Below are positions 1 through 8,373 of a DNA stretch of 64,000 nucleotides, piece by piece. Source of the DNA: Candidatus Abyssobacteria bacterium SURF_5. Its GTDB lineage: Bacteria > Abyssobacteria > SURF-5. The stretch spans positions 144,378-208,377 of the forward strand of contig QZKU01000128.1 in assembly GCA_003598085.1 (NCBI GenBank). The letters run 5' to 3'. Both the position numbers and the translations under genes were made by a program. The notes under the pieces are model-generated. The model made no database searches and had not been told where the DNA came from. It was given only the letters and a program-made list of their open reading frames with translations. Numbering within the stretch: position 1 is the first letter of the stretch; every line of letters begins with the position of its first letter.

Positions 1-198
1 CTGGTACACCGGCACAGGGCGTTGCAGTATACCTTTATCCTGATCCTCATTTTCAGCCTTGTCAGATTGAAGCCGACTCTGTTTGTCTTTGTGATCTTCT
101 TCTCTTATGCGCTGGTCGGCCCGCTCAATTACCTGGCGCGGAATCGTCTTTTCGGCGGCAAGCTGCAACTGGATCAGGAAGAGGCGAACGCGCAGTAA
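1..198 (+). CDS. C-terminal fragment of an integral membrane phosphatidyltransferase (probably PssA)
   Basis: Open from the first base in frame 1 to a TAA at 196-198, giving 65 residues with no start in the window. The fragment has two hydrophobic segments split by a short basic loop, then ALVGPLNYLARN and a polar tail. This resembles the last two membrane helices of bacterial CDP-diacylglycerol-serine O-phosphatidyltransferase, where a similar SGPV-type motif follows the final helix. The catalytic CDP-alcohol motif would lie upstream, outside the window, so the enzyme identity is inferred from the tail alone. Confidence 0.45.
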   Translation: MVHRHRALQYTFILILIFSLVRLKPTLFVFVIFFSYALVGPLNYLARNRLFGGKLQLDQEEANAQ

Positions 199-288
199 GA
201 GAGACGTGCGCCTCTTGCGGCGTTTAGGATTGTGCCGGAAGATGCGTCTGCGCTTGATCGTTCAACCTCGCGAAGGAAAGGGGAGACG

Positions 289-1416
289 GTGCTGCCTGTT
301 ACGAAGCGTTCCTTACTCATTTTCCCGCTTTTGCTGACACTTATCATATTCCTGCACGCGTGTGCGCGGTCGACCGCGAAAGCACCCGATAGCGCCGCAG
401 TCGCCCCTCCTATACCGCAAGGCCCGGTGGTTCTTGTTTGCGAAGTCGATTGCGTCGCGGTGGAGCCCGAAGCTATTGGCCTGAGTCTCACACTCGCCCC
501 TCTGATTCGCCGCGACCTTTTCTGCGTGCGCCAGCTGAGCATTCTTCCCGAGGAGGATAGCGCCGTATCGGGGAAACCCTTTTTTGTGGGGACAAGGGGG
601 ATAAAGCGAATAGGATCTGCGCTTGGCGCTGATATCGTTACAGTGGGCCTCCTGAAAATGCAGGTTGATACGGTATCCGTCGAGCTGCTGGCATACGACG
701 TTTCGGCGGAACGCCTTCTCTTTAATTCGGTGGTAGAGGGCAAAAGAACGGCGTTTTACAAGCTCGAGAAACAGTTGGTCGAGCAATTTCTTGAGAAGAT
801 GGCGATTGAACTGCAGGACGAGGAACGCGCCAGAATATATTCGCATAGACCAAAAGATTTTTCGGCATTGCTGACGTATGGACTCGGCCTGCTCAACGAG
901 AAGAAGGGCAAAGATGCGGACGCTCTGATGGCATATCAGAAGGCGCTTATGGACGACGAGAAGATGGTTTTGCCTTACGCCGCGCAGGCGCGCTCCTTCA
1001 TGCGTTTAAGCGCTCCCGAAAAGGCCATGGAATCCTATGAGAAGGCTGTTACGAAGGACCCGTTTTTTGCGGAAGCATGGTACCGGCTGAATCTGTACGC
1101 CGCCCAAAGAAAAGATGACGAGAAGGCTCTCGATTGCTGTCTGAAAGCTCTTGAGGTGGCTCCCCGGTTCGGGAAGGCGAAGCTGAGTTTTGGAACCCGT
1201 CTCCACGACCTCGGGCGGCTTCAGGAAGCAATCGAGGAAACTAAATCGGCCGCAACAATTCTGAAGGTAGACCCGCTTCCGTCTTACAATCTCGGGCTCT
1301 ATTATCTCGAGGCCGGCGACGCACAGGCCGCTCGAGGATGGTTCGAGCAGGCGTTGCGTCGAGCCCCGGATTTTGAGCTCGCCCGAGCCGAGCTCGTGAA
1401 GCTTAACCAAAGATAA
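289..1416 (+). CDS. TPR-repeat lipoprotein
   Basis: A 375-residue exported protein when started at GTG 289, which has an AGGAAAGGGGAG purine tract just upstream; an ATG at 232 would add 19 polar residues before the signal peptide. The N-terminus is basic, then hydrophobic, then a lipobox LHAC, so lipidation and envelope anchoring are expected. Residues ~45-185 form a compact domain, perhaps of the nucleotide- or ligand-binding type seen in envelope TPR proteins. The last ~190 residues form four to five tetratricopeptide-like helical hairpins (AYQKAL, SYEKAV, CCLKAL and WFEQAL signatures). TPRs are scaffolds, so a role in an envelope complex is inferred; no enzyme motif is seen. It lies 90 bp after the upstream membrane gene. 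Confidence 0.75.
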   Translation: MLPVTKRSLLIFPLLLTLIIFLHACARSTAKAPDSAAVAPPIPQGPVVLVCEVDCVAVEPEAIGLSLTLAPLIRRDLFCVRQLSILPEEDSAVSGKPFFVGTRGIKRIGSALGADIVTVGLLKMQVDTVSVELLAYDVSAERLLFNSVVEGKRTAFYKLEKQLVEQFLEKMAIELQDEERARIYSHRPKDFSALLTYGLGLLNEKKGKDADALMAYQKALMDDEKMVLPYAAQARSFMRLSAPEKAMESYEKAVTKDPFFAEAWYRLNLYAAQRKDDEKALDCCLKALEVAPRFGKAKLSFGTRLHDLGRLQEAIEETKSAATILKVDPLPSYNLGLYYLEAGDAQAARGWFEQALRRAPDFELARAELVKLNQR

Positions 1417-1482
1417 GACCCGTCCTCAATCATCGCTCCAAGTCCCAAGCGTATCCGAATAATCGAGGTTCTTTTTCTCCTC

Positions 1483-2937
1483 TTATTGCTGCAGTAATTT
1501 CCGCACAGCGGCGGCAGCCTGATTACCCGCTGTTACGGCATCGGGGAAATGGCTAACCGGGTTCAAATATTCCGCATTTGCAAAAAAGACGTTTCCAAAG
1601 GGTCTGCCGAGTGTGGGGAACACGGAAGTGATGTAGCCGGGATACGGGATACAGTAGTTTCTGGTACGCAGGAAAACGTGAATGGCTTCCACCTTCGCGG
1701 CCATGTCAGTGAACCGCATATCGAGTTCGGTGAGCACTCGCGCCGTCATTCGCACCATGTGTTCCTTGTTCTTCACCGTGTCAACGTCCTTCAAGGACAT
1801 CTTGTTGAAACACGAGAGGATGTTGGGCCGCCCTGCCCCCAGATGCCGGCAGAACCAATCGGGAACAGTGACCGCCTGAATCGTGCATCCCATTACGCCT
1901 ACGCGATAGCCGCGCCGATAGATCGGCTGATGAGAGCAGAAATGGAAAGTGGGATAACTGAATCTGCGCATCCGCCCCATTGCGACCTTCAGATCTTCCG
2001 GGATATCATGCAGGATCTTCATTGCAATATTGGATTCTGCGTTGACAATGGCTGCCCTCGCGCGAACCGTGAATATCTTGCCGTCGCGCCAGTACGTCGC
2101 CAACACGCGGCCGTTGGCGTCGTGCCTGACGCTGTAGACGAAAGCCCCCGTCAGCATGCGTCCGGGGCCGGCCTCCTCGACTTTGTCCTGTAGCGTCTTA
2201 TTGATGAGAGCAAGTCCGCCGGGAAATGAGCAGATGCCTTTATCTTCGGCGTAATCGCCTTCCCTCGCCGATGTGATGGCGTAATAAGCCGAAGCATCCT
2301 CGGTGTTCGGGTAGGGCTTCGCGAGCAGTTCATACCAGTCTCTGAATTCCGGCGAGTATTTTTTCAGGAATTCCGAGAAGGAAATCTGGTCGAGTTCATC
2401 CTTTCGCGCTTCGATGTCGATGCGCGGCATGTCGAAGAAGTAGAATCGCAAGATGTCGCGTTTGACGCGCCAGGGCAGCGGCATTCGAAGGAACCCTCGG
2501 GCGCTATAGGGGTTTTGCACCTGCACGTCGCCCGGAAACGCCACCGTGAGGGGGCTGTCATCTTTCTCGGGATGAAGGTTGAGTTCCCGGCACAAATCCC
2601 ACGCGGAATCGGCCCATGTGCCGGGCACTCCGATATATTGCCCGCCGAGAGAGAAGGGAACCCCTTCCCACTCGCAGTACATCGAGTTGCCGCCGAGCTG
2701 CGGGAGCGCTTCGAGCAGCAGCATGTTGCAGTCGCGCAGCCGGTAAGCCGCCGTCAGCCCGCCGGCGCCTCCGCCAATGATAACAACGTCGATATCGCGC
2801 TGTGGTTCGGGCGGTGGCGGAAATTCTTCTCTTTCGAATTTTCGATTTGGATTATCGGGGAAAACTTCTCCGTGAAAAACTATCTTCTTTTCTATGCTCT
2901 CCGGTGTGATATCGTGCATGTGGGTTTTCTTTCTCAT
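1483..2937 (-). CDS. FAD-dependent amine-oxidase-like oxidoreductase
   Basis: A 484-residue flavoprotein. After a ~45-residue polar leader, a beta-strand and IIGGGAGG (about residues 53-60) form the dinucleotide-binding Rossmann motif, followed by LLEALPQLGG, where an acidic residue and glycines contact the FAD ribose. A C-terminal FFANAEYLNPVSHFPDAV segment matches the second FAD-contact region of flavin amine oxidase/phytoene desaturase-like enzymes. Substrate is not evident. The start is ATG 2937 with GAGGGCAG upstream. It lies 12 bp downstream of a small, apparently frameshifted ORF (2950-3130) and is probably co-transcribed with it. It converges with the TPR lipoprotein gene. Confidence 0.75.
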   Translation of the reverse strand: MRKKTHMHDITPESIEKKIVFHGEVFPDNPNRKFEREEFPPPPEPQRDIDVVIIGGGAGGLTAAYRLRDCNMLLLEALPQLGGNSMYCEWEGVPFSLGGQYIGVPGTWADSAWDLCRELNLHPEKDDSPLTVAFPGDVQVQNPYSARGFLRMPLPWRVKRDILRFYFFDMPRIDIEARKDELDQISFSEFLKKYSPEFRDWYELLAKPYPNTEDASAYYAITSAREGDYAEDKGICSFPGGLALINKTLQDKVEEAGPGRMLTGAFVYSVRHDANGRVLATYWRDGKIFTVRARAAIVNAESNIAMKILHDIPEDLKVAMGRMRRFSYPTFHFCSHQPIYRRGYRVGVMGCTIQAVTVPDWFCRHLGAGRPNILSCFNKMSLKDVDTVKNKEHMVRMTARVLTELDMRFTDMAAKVEAIHVFLRTRNYCIPYPGYITSVFPTLGRPFGNVFFANAEYLNPVSHFPDAVTAGNQAAAAVRKLLQQ

Positions 2938-2949
2938 GCTGCCCTCGCG

Positions 2950-3130
2950 TTACAAGAGAGCGCACATTTCAGAGACATCCTCGATCTGATCGAGGTTCTT
3001 GATCATTTCGATGAGTTGCGCCACGTTCTTTTTCGGCAATACCTTATCAGCCTCCGCTCTGAACTTTTCGGAAAAGTCGTCAGTTCTCGCAGAAATGGTC
3101 GAGACCCGGAGGAATAGTAGGGTTCATCAT
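2950..3130 (-). pseudogene. Small ORF interrupted by a one-base frame change
   Basis: An excellent ribosome site (AGGAGACAGG) precedes a double ATG at 3130-3125. The frame runs 16 codons (MMNPTIPPGLDHFCEN) and stops at TGA. Shifting by +1 at that TGA opens a frame reading DDFSEKFRAEADKVLPKK and then a helical, acidic C-terminus ending MCALL at the TAA 2952-2950. That second frame has no start codon of its own. The interval is 181 bp, i.e. 60 codons plus one base. It therefore reads as a ~60-residue protein carrying one extra base, from mutation, sequencing error or programmed +1 shifting. Function unknown; it sits directly ahead of the FAD oxidoreductase gene. Confidence 0.5.
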
Positions 3131-3168
3131 CCTGTCTCCTTATCCTGTGTGAGTGGAGGGTTATCAGG

Positions 3169-3214
3169 AAAATGAAAAGCCGGCCCTCCCGCGCTGGTCG
3201 GCGGGAAGGGCCGG
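3169..3214 (-). terminator. Rho-independent terminator after rng
   Basis: On the minus strand, a GC-rich stem (CCGGCCCTTCCCGC pairing with GCGGGAGGGCCGG, one bulge) with an 8-nt loop lies 23 bp after the rng stop. It is followed by CTTTTCATTTT. This is the canonical hairpin-plus-U-tract form and likely ends the long mreB-to-rng transcription unit. Confidence 0.75.
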
Positions 3215-3236
3215 TTCATTCTATAGGAAGGGATTA

Positions 3237-4814
3237 TTAAGATTCAAGCAGCTCGCCGGCGCCGGTCTCGATGATCGAGAAAAATTCGAGATGGCAATCA
3301 GGCGAAGCCTTCAGTTGGATTTTTCTGCCATGTTGCTTCTCGAGTTTGGCGAGGGTATCGCCCTCGCGCTCGCGCAACTGTTCGATGACGTCTTTATGAG
3401 CGGTCAAGGTGAGCGCCCTGCGGCCGTTTTCCCTGCACTGGCGCTCGAGTTGCCTGAGCGCCTGTATGCGGGTGGTCGTTGCCGACTTCACCCATCCAGT
3501 GCCGCCGCAGTAGGGACATGGTTCGCACAGCGAGGGCGTGAGGCTGAGCTTGACGCGCTTGCGCGTCATCTGGACCAGCCCGAGTTCGGTAATCCCGAGC
3601 ACATATACTTTCGTGCGGTCGGATTTAAAGGCCTCTTCCAATTCTTTGAGCAGTTTCTGCCGGTTGGATGCCTTTTCCATGTCGATGAAATCGACGACGA
3701 TGATGCCGCCGATATCGCGGAGGCGTACCTGACGCGCGATCTCGCGCGCCGCTTCCATGTTCGTCTTAAAGACAGTGTCCTCGAGTTTCTGTTTCCCGGT
3801 GAACTTCCCCGTGTTCACGTCAATGGTGGTAAGCGCTTCGGCCTGATCGATAATAATATATCCGCCGCTGGGGAGCCAGACCTTCTTGCGCAAAGCCTTC
3901 TCTATCTGCGCTTCGAGATCGTACTTTTCGAAGAGAGGAACCGATCCCCTGTAGAGCTGGACGCGCGACTTGAGTTGCGGGGCCAGATTATCGAGAAGGT
4001 TGAGGACGGTGTCGTAGTCGGGCTTCGAGTCGATGATGAAGCGGTCGATGTCATCATTGAGCACGTCGCGGACGACGCGGGCAACCTGTCCGAGATCCTG
4101 ATGCAGTTGAGAAGGGGACGGCATGCTTTCCATCCGGCGGACAATCTTCTGCCACAGCCCGGTGAGATATTTGACGTCGGCCGCTATCTCTTCCTTCCCC
4201 TTGCCCACGCCCAGCGTTCGGACAATCAAGCCCAGGTTCTGCGGGCGCACGTCGGCCGCTATTTTTCGCAGGCGGTCGCGCTCTTTCTCATCCTCGATTT
4301 TCCGGGAAACGCCGACGTGATTGACTGTCGGCATCAGTACGAGGTAGCGTCCCGGCAGCGAGATGTAATTGGTCAGGCGCATTCCTTTTTGGCCCATGGG
4401 CTCCTTGACGACCTGCACCATGATCTCCTGCCCGCGCTTCAGCATGTCTTCGATTCGCAGTTTGCGCCTCCGTTTGGAGCGGGGGCGATATCCCTCCTCT
4501 TCGACCTCGTCATCGAAATCATAGTCATCGAGGACATCGGTCACGTCGGAGACGTAGAGAAAACCGTTCTTCCCTTGCCCGACGTCAACGAAAGCCGCCT
4601 CGATGCCGGGAACGACGCTTTTGACTGTTCCCTTGTAGATGTTGCCGACGAGGTGGCGCTCAGTGGTACGCTCGATGAAGAGCTCGGTCAGCTGGGCATT
4701 CTCCAGCAACGCGATCCTCGTCTCGCGCGAATCCACGCTGGCCACCAGTTCCCGGAGGAATTCCTTTTGCGTCTTACCTGCTTTCCTTAATTTCCTCCTC
4801 TTGTTCTTTCGCAT
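3237..4814 (-). CDS. rng: Ribonuclease G/E family endoribonuclease
   Basis: A 525-residue single-strand endoribonuclease of the RNase E/G family, acting in rRNA 5' maturation and mRNA turnover. An S1 RNA-binding domain covers ~residues 54-150, with an acidic/basic insert at 95-120. The catalytic DNase I-like part carries IDVNTGKFTG (Asp332) and VVDFIDME (Asp375), the Mg2+-binding aspartates. The zinc-link cysteines are in CPYC (433-436). Length fits RNase G, without the long C-terminal degradosome scaffold of RNase E. ATG 4814 has AGGATGGAG upstream and overlaps the preceding gene by 41 bp, suggesting translational coupling. The order after the radical SAM pair is common in Desulfobacterota. 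Confidence 0.95.
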   Translation of the reverse strand: MRKNKRRKLRKAGKTQKEFLRELVASVDSRETRIALLENAQLTELFIERTTERHLVGNIYKGTVKSVVPGIEAAFVDVGQGKNGFLYVSDVTDVLDDYDFDDEVEEEGYRPRSKRRRKLRIEDMLKRGQEIMVQVVKEPMGQKGMRLTNYISLPGRYLVLMPTVNHVGVSRKIEDEKERDRLRKIAADVRPQNLGLIVRTLGVGKGKEEIAADVKYLTGLWQKIVRRMESMPSPSQLHQDLGQVARVVRDVLNDDIDRFIIDSKPDYDTVLNLLDNLAPQLKSRVQLYRGSVPLFEKYDLEAQIEKALRKKVWLPSGGYIIIDQAEALTTIDVNTGKFTGKQKLEDTVFKTNMEAAREIARQVRLRDIGGIIVVDFIDMEKASNRQKLLKELEEAFKSDRTKVYVLGITELGLVQMTRKRVKLSLTPSLCEPCPYCGGTGWVKSATTTRIQALRQLERQCRENGRRALTLTAHKDVIEQLREREGDTLAKLEKQHGRKIQLKASPDCHLEFFSIIETGAGELLES

Positions 4815-5475
4815 TCTCCATCCTTAAAGGGCGGCCACTAAATCTCATTTCCGTTCGTACTATATGCAAACATTTCGCTTCATCCGGGGAAAGATGCAAT
4901 ACCGCCTGGGCCACTTCCGCTGCGCTGCAGGAACCACGGCCGCCTAGGGTAATTTCCATCCGCAGCCACCGGCCGTCCGCCCGGGTCTCCGTCCTCAGAT
5001 CCTTCACGAACTGTTTCACGTCGATAATATCGCTTGTATCCTTGCGCACCCGTTCGATCAGTGCGGTTTCTTTTGCGCAAAATTCTTCGATATCTTTACC
5101 AACTTCGGTTGGTTCTCTTTTTAATTGTACCATATACAGTGCAGAAGTTGCACTGGAAAGACGTGGGGAAGAAGGATCAACGGGTGCGAGTGCGAGCAAA
5201 TCGAGCCCTTCCGGCAAGAGCGGAGCGAGTCTATCTTTGACCATTGTAACGGAAAATGCGTGCGCAAAAGTAAAATCAACGTACTCTGCCTCGCTCTCAT
5301 AGCCGAGCGGGAGGGCGGCGCCCATGGTTATCTTCGGGCGCGGGTTGAATCCCTCGGTATATACAAGTGGCAAACCGGTGCGGGATAGCGCCCGCACCAG
5401 GGCGCGCATCACGTCCAGATGAGAGATGAACCTGATTCGGCCTCGTTTGGCGTATTTAAGACGATAAGTCCACAT
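4774..5475 (-). CDS. TIGR03936 family radical SAM-associated protein (DUF2344)
   Basis: A 233-residue protein. It begins MWTYRLKYAKRGRIRFISH at ATG 5475, the usual start for the family; an upstream ATG would add an unconserved 27-residue leader. Signature segments include FISHLDVMRALVRALSRT and YTEGFNPRPKITMG. The family is almost always encoded beside, or fused to, a TIGR03960 B12-binding-like radical SAM protein, and it has been tied to RNA modification only by context. The gene overlaps the radical SAM gene by 20 bp upstream and rng by 41 bp downstream, so all three are tightly coupled. Biochemical function is not established. Confidence 0.88.
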   Translation of the reverse strand: MWTYRLKYAKRGRIRFISHLDVMRALVRALSRTGLPLVYTEGFNPRPKITMGAALPLGYESEAEYVDFTFAHAFSVTMVKDRLAPLLPEGLDLLALAPVDPSSPRLSSATSALYMVQLKREPTEVGKDIEEFCAKETALIERVRKDTSDIIDVKQFVKDLRTETRADGRWLRMEITLGGRGSCSAAEVAQAVLHLSPDEAKCLHIVRTEMRFSGRPLRMENAKEQEEEIKESR

Positions 5476-7270
5476 GTGCGCAGACTCCACAGCCAAGACA
5501 GCGTTCCCTGCAATCGGCGGTAAATTCAGGCGAGCGGGAGCGGGCTCTTTCCTCAAGCAGGTATTCCTTTGTCACTCCGGTTCGGATGTGGTCCCAGGGA
5601 AGCGGATCGGCCGGTCCATATGGAAAAGTGATCACGCTGGAGAAGTCAAGGCCGGCCTGGCTGATTGATTGCCGCCACGCTTTCATGCTCGATTCGGAAG
5701 ACCATGCATCAAATCTTGCTCCCGCCTTCCAGGCGCCAAGCACCACTGCTGCTGCTCTGCGATCGCCTCGCGACAACAAGGCTTCGAGCAGGCAGAGCGA
5801 GGGCTCGCGCCAGCTGATTTTTACGTCGCGATAAGGCACTCGTCCGGTGATGGTGGAATATTTCCGCCGCAACAGGTCTTCGGGAACCATGTTCTCCCAC
5901 TGGAACGGGGTATGCGGCTTGGGTATGAAAGCGGAAAGGCTGACGTTGGTGCGGAACCGTTTGCCCCTGATTTTGCGGCCCATGTTCCTGATGTTCAAGA
6001 CGAGCGCCGCGATTGCTTCCACGTCCTCATCTGTTTCGGTTGGCAATCCGAGCATGAAGTACAGTTTAAAGAGGTCCCAACCGGCCAGAAGAGCACTATC
6101 GAGCGATCTGAACATCTCGTCTTCCCTATAGTGTTTGTTTATGGCCCTCCGCAGGCGGTCGGTGGCGGCCTCGGGCGCGAACGTGAAACCGCTTTTTCTC
6201 ACTTCCTGGATTTTTTCGGCGATCTCGATTGAAAAACTGTCGAGTCGCAGTGAAGGAAGCGAAATAGATATCCTTCGGCCCGAGAGCAGATGCGTAAGCC
6301 GGTTGACCAATTCGCCGATCTTGCTGTAATCGGTCGAACTGAGGGAGGCGAGCGTAACGGCATCATAGCCTCCGTTGGCCAGGCCTTGTTCGACAAGTGC
6401 GCAGATAGTGTCGACGCTGCGTTCCCGTACCGGCCTGCACGTCATCCCGGCATGGCAAAACCGGCAGCCGCGCGTGCACCCGCGCATGATCTCGACGACG
6501 TAGCGATCGTGGACGGCCTCAATCAAGGGAACGGGCGAAGCGGTGGGGAAGGGGGCCTCATCAAGATTCTTCACCCATAGCCTGTCGATATATTCAGGTG
6601 CTCCCTCTCGACAATGCAGAGTAAAGAATTTGCCATTGCGATACTCGGGCTCATAAAGAGAAGGAACGTATATACCATCAACGGCGGACAGCCGGCGGAG
6701 CACGTCTCGCCTTGACCCATCGCTGCCGCGCGCTTCCTCATAGGCTTTTAACAGATGCAAGATCCCTTCTTCCGCCTCTCCAATGAGAAACGCATCGATG
6801 AAATCCGCCGTCGGCTCCGGATTCAATGCGCAGGGGCCGCCGGCAATTACGATTGGGTCCTCTCTGCGCCTGTCGGAGCTCAGCAGCGGAATAGCGGCAA
6901 GATCGAGCATGGTGAGGACGTTGGTAAATGTCATCTCGTACTGGAGTGAGAATCCGAGGAGGTCGAACTCGTTCAATGGCCGGAAGGATTCGAGCGAGTA
7001 CAACGGCACATTGTGCCGGCGCATCTGGCGTTCCATATCCGGCCATGGGCAGAAGGCACGCTCGGCGAGGTACTGAGGCCGTGAATTGATGATGTGGTAG
7101 AGAATCTTCAGGCCGAGATGCGACATTCCTATCTCGTAGATCTCGGGAAAGGCGAGAGCCACCCGCACGCGAGCGGCGTTCCACTCCTTGCGGATGCCAT
7201 GCAATTCACCGCCGACATAGCGGCCGGGTTTGACCACCAGCGGGAGAAACTGTTCGAGTTGTTCGAGCAT
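5456..7270 (-). CDS. TIGR03960 family B12-binding-like radical SAM protein
   Basis: A 604-residue radical S-adenosylmethionine protein. The N-terminal ~180 residues form a cobalamin-binding-like Rossmann domain (VRVALAFPEIYEIGMSHLG), with VIAGGPCALNPEP as a conserved loop. The radical SAM cluster motif is CTRGCRFC (Cys265, Cys269, Cys272; CX3CX2C). The C-terminus ends with a further CRERCLGCGVC set that could hold another metal site. The start is ATG 7270, which shares its A with the rodA TAA stop (TAATG); a longer reading frame upstream would run into rodA in another frame and is rejected. Substrate unknown; it pairs with the downstream DUF2344 protein. Confidence 0.88.
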   Translation of the reverse strand: MLEQLEQFLPLVVKPGRYVGGELHGIRKEWNAARVRVALAFPEIYEIGMSHLGLKILYHIINSRPQYLAERAFCPWPDMERQMRRHNVPLYSLESFRPLNEFDLLGFSLQYEMTFTNVLTMLDLAAIPLLSSDRRREDPIVIAGGPCALNPEPTADFIDAFLIGEAEEGILHLLKAYEEARGSDGSRRDVLRRLSAVDGIYVPSLYEPEYRNGKFFTLHCREGAPEYIDRLWVKNLDEAPFPTASPVPLIEAVHDRYVVEIMRGCTRGCRFCHAGMTCRPVRERSVDTICALVEQGLANGGYDAVTLASLSSTDYSKIGELVNRLTHLLSGRRISISLPSLRLDSFSIEIAEKIQEVRKSGFTFAPEAATDRLRRAINKHYREDEMFRSLDSALLAGWDLFKLYFMLGLPTETDEDVEAIAALVLNIRNMGRKIRGKRFRTNVSLSAFIPKPHTPFQWENMVPEDLLRRKYSTITGRVPYRDVKISWREPSLCLLEALLSRGDRRAAAVVLGAWKAGARFDAWSSESSMKAWRQSISQAGLDFSSVITFPYGPADPLPWDHIRTGVTKEYLLEERARSRSPEFTADCRERCLGCGVCAHVDLSS

Positions 7271-8373
7271 TAGAAGATAAAAGAACGCATTCGGATTCCC
7301 AGGAGGATTCCGATGCAGGTCATCATTGTCAGCAGATTTGAACCGCCGTAGCTCATGAAGGGCAGCGGGATACCGGTAACGGGACATAATCCGACGGTCA
7401 TGAGGAGATTCACGAGCACCTGGAAAACAATGATTACGATGATGCCGACGGCGAGCATACTGCCCTGAAAGTCGCGGGCGGTATCGGCAATTTTGATCGC
7501 CTGAAACAACAGTCCGAGGTAAAGCAAAATCAGCAGGCAAGCGCCGAGGAACCCCCACTGTTCCGCAAAAACCGAAAAAATGAAATCAGTATGCTGTTCA
7601 GGCAAGAAGTTGAGCTGGCTTTGAGTTCCGGCAAGCCATCCTTTCCCGATGAGTCCGCCTGATCCCACTGCGATTTGAGATTGGATCACCTGGTAGCTTA
7701 TTCCCAGGGGGTCGAGGTCGGGATTCACGAACGCCAGCAGGCGCGCTTTTTGGTAGCCTTTGAGGAACTGCCAGAAAATCGGGATTCCGGCGATTCCGGC
7801 CGCGGCGAGAAAGGCGAAATGACTCCGTTTGATTCCTGCTGCGAAGAGCATTCCTGCGAGAAGCACAATGAGCACGAGAGCGGTTCCCAGATCCGGCTGA
7901 AGCAATATCAGACCCGTCGGGACGCCGGCGAGAAGGAGGGCGACTACGAGGAATTTCACCTCGTGAATGCGATCACCGATATCGTCCAGGAATCTGGCCA
8001 GGACAAACAGGGTGCTGAGTTTGACGAACTCCGACGGCTGCACCTGGACGCCCATCAAGTGAATCCATCGCTGGGAACCGTGAACTTCTTTCCCTGAGAA
8101 AAGGAGGAAGACCAGCAAAAAGAGAGTGACGCCGTACAATTGATACGCATACGCTTCCACGAAGCGGTAATCGATCAGGACCGCGATGAGCATGGCGACC
8201 AGTCCGAGCAGCGCCCAAACCAGTTGTCGCGAAAAATAAGGCTTCACCGCATCGAGACCTGACGTATAGGAGGAGGAAAAGACAGTCACCAGTCCCAGAC
8301 AGACCAGGAGAAGCGTGCAGGCCAGAGTAACAGAATCAAAACCTTTGGTTAAATTTCGGTGCCCGTTCTTCAC
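7270..8373 (-). CDS. rodA: Rod shape-determining SEDS glycosyltransferase RodA
   Basis: A 367-residue polytopic membrane protein of the SEDS family. RodA polymerises lipid II into glycan strands during side-wall elongation, in complex with PBP2. About ten hydrophobic helices are visible, with VFSSSYTS near the N-terminus, LLQPDLGTALVL in the periplasmic/catalytic region and CPVTGIPLPFMSYGGSN near the C-terminus, all SEDS signatures. It overlaps mrdA by 4 bp (ATGA) and abuts the radical SAM gene by one base, so it is an inner gene of the mre operon. Confidence 0.96.
   Translation of the reverse strand: MKNGHRNLTKGFDSVTLACTLLLVCLGLVTVFSSSYTSGLDAVKPYFSRQLVWALLGLVAMLIAVLIDYRFVEAYAYQLYGVTLFLLVFLLFSGKEVHGSQRWIHLMGVQVQPSEFVKLSTLFVLARFLDDIGDRIHEVKFLVVALLLAGVPTGLILLQPDLGTALVLIVLLAGMLFAAGIKRSHFAFLAAAGIAGIPIFWQFLKGYQKARLLAFVNPDLDPLGISYQVIQSQIAVGSGGLIGKGWLAGTQSQLNFLPEQHTDFIFSVFAEQWGFLGACLLILLYLGLLFQAIKIADTARDFQGSMLAVGIIVIIVFQVLVNLLMTVGLCPVTGIPLPFMSYGGSNLLTMMTCIGILLGIRMRSFIF

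Noticed and set aside
3153..4790. 545-residue open frame on the plus strand
   Set aside because: Exactly antisense to rng, whose S1 and catalytic motifs are intact; high G+C creates long antisense frames and this one has no family motif.
7271..7558. Longer start for the TIGR03960 radical SAM gene
   Set aside because: The extra 96 residues overlap rodA out of frame and are unlike the family; the family starts at MLEQLEQFL, ATG 7270.
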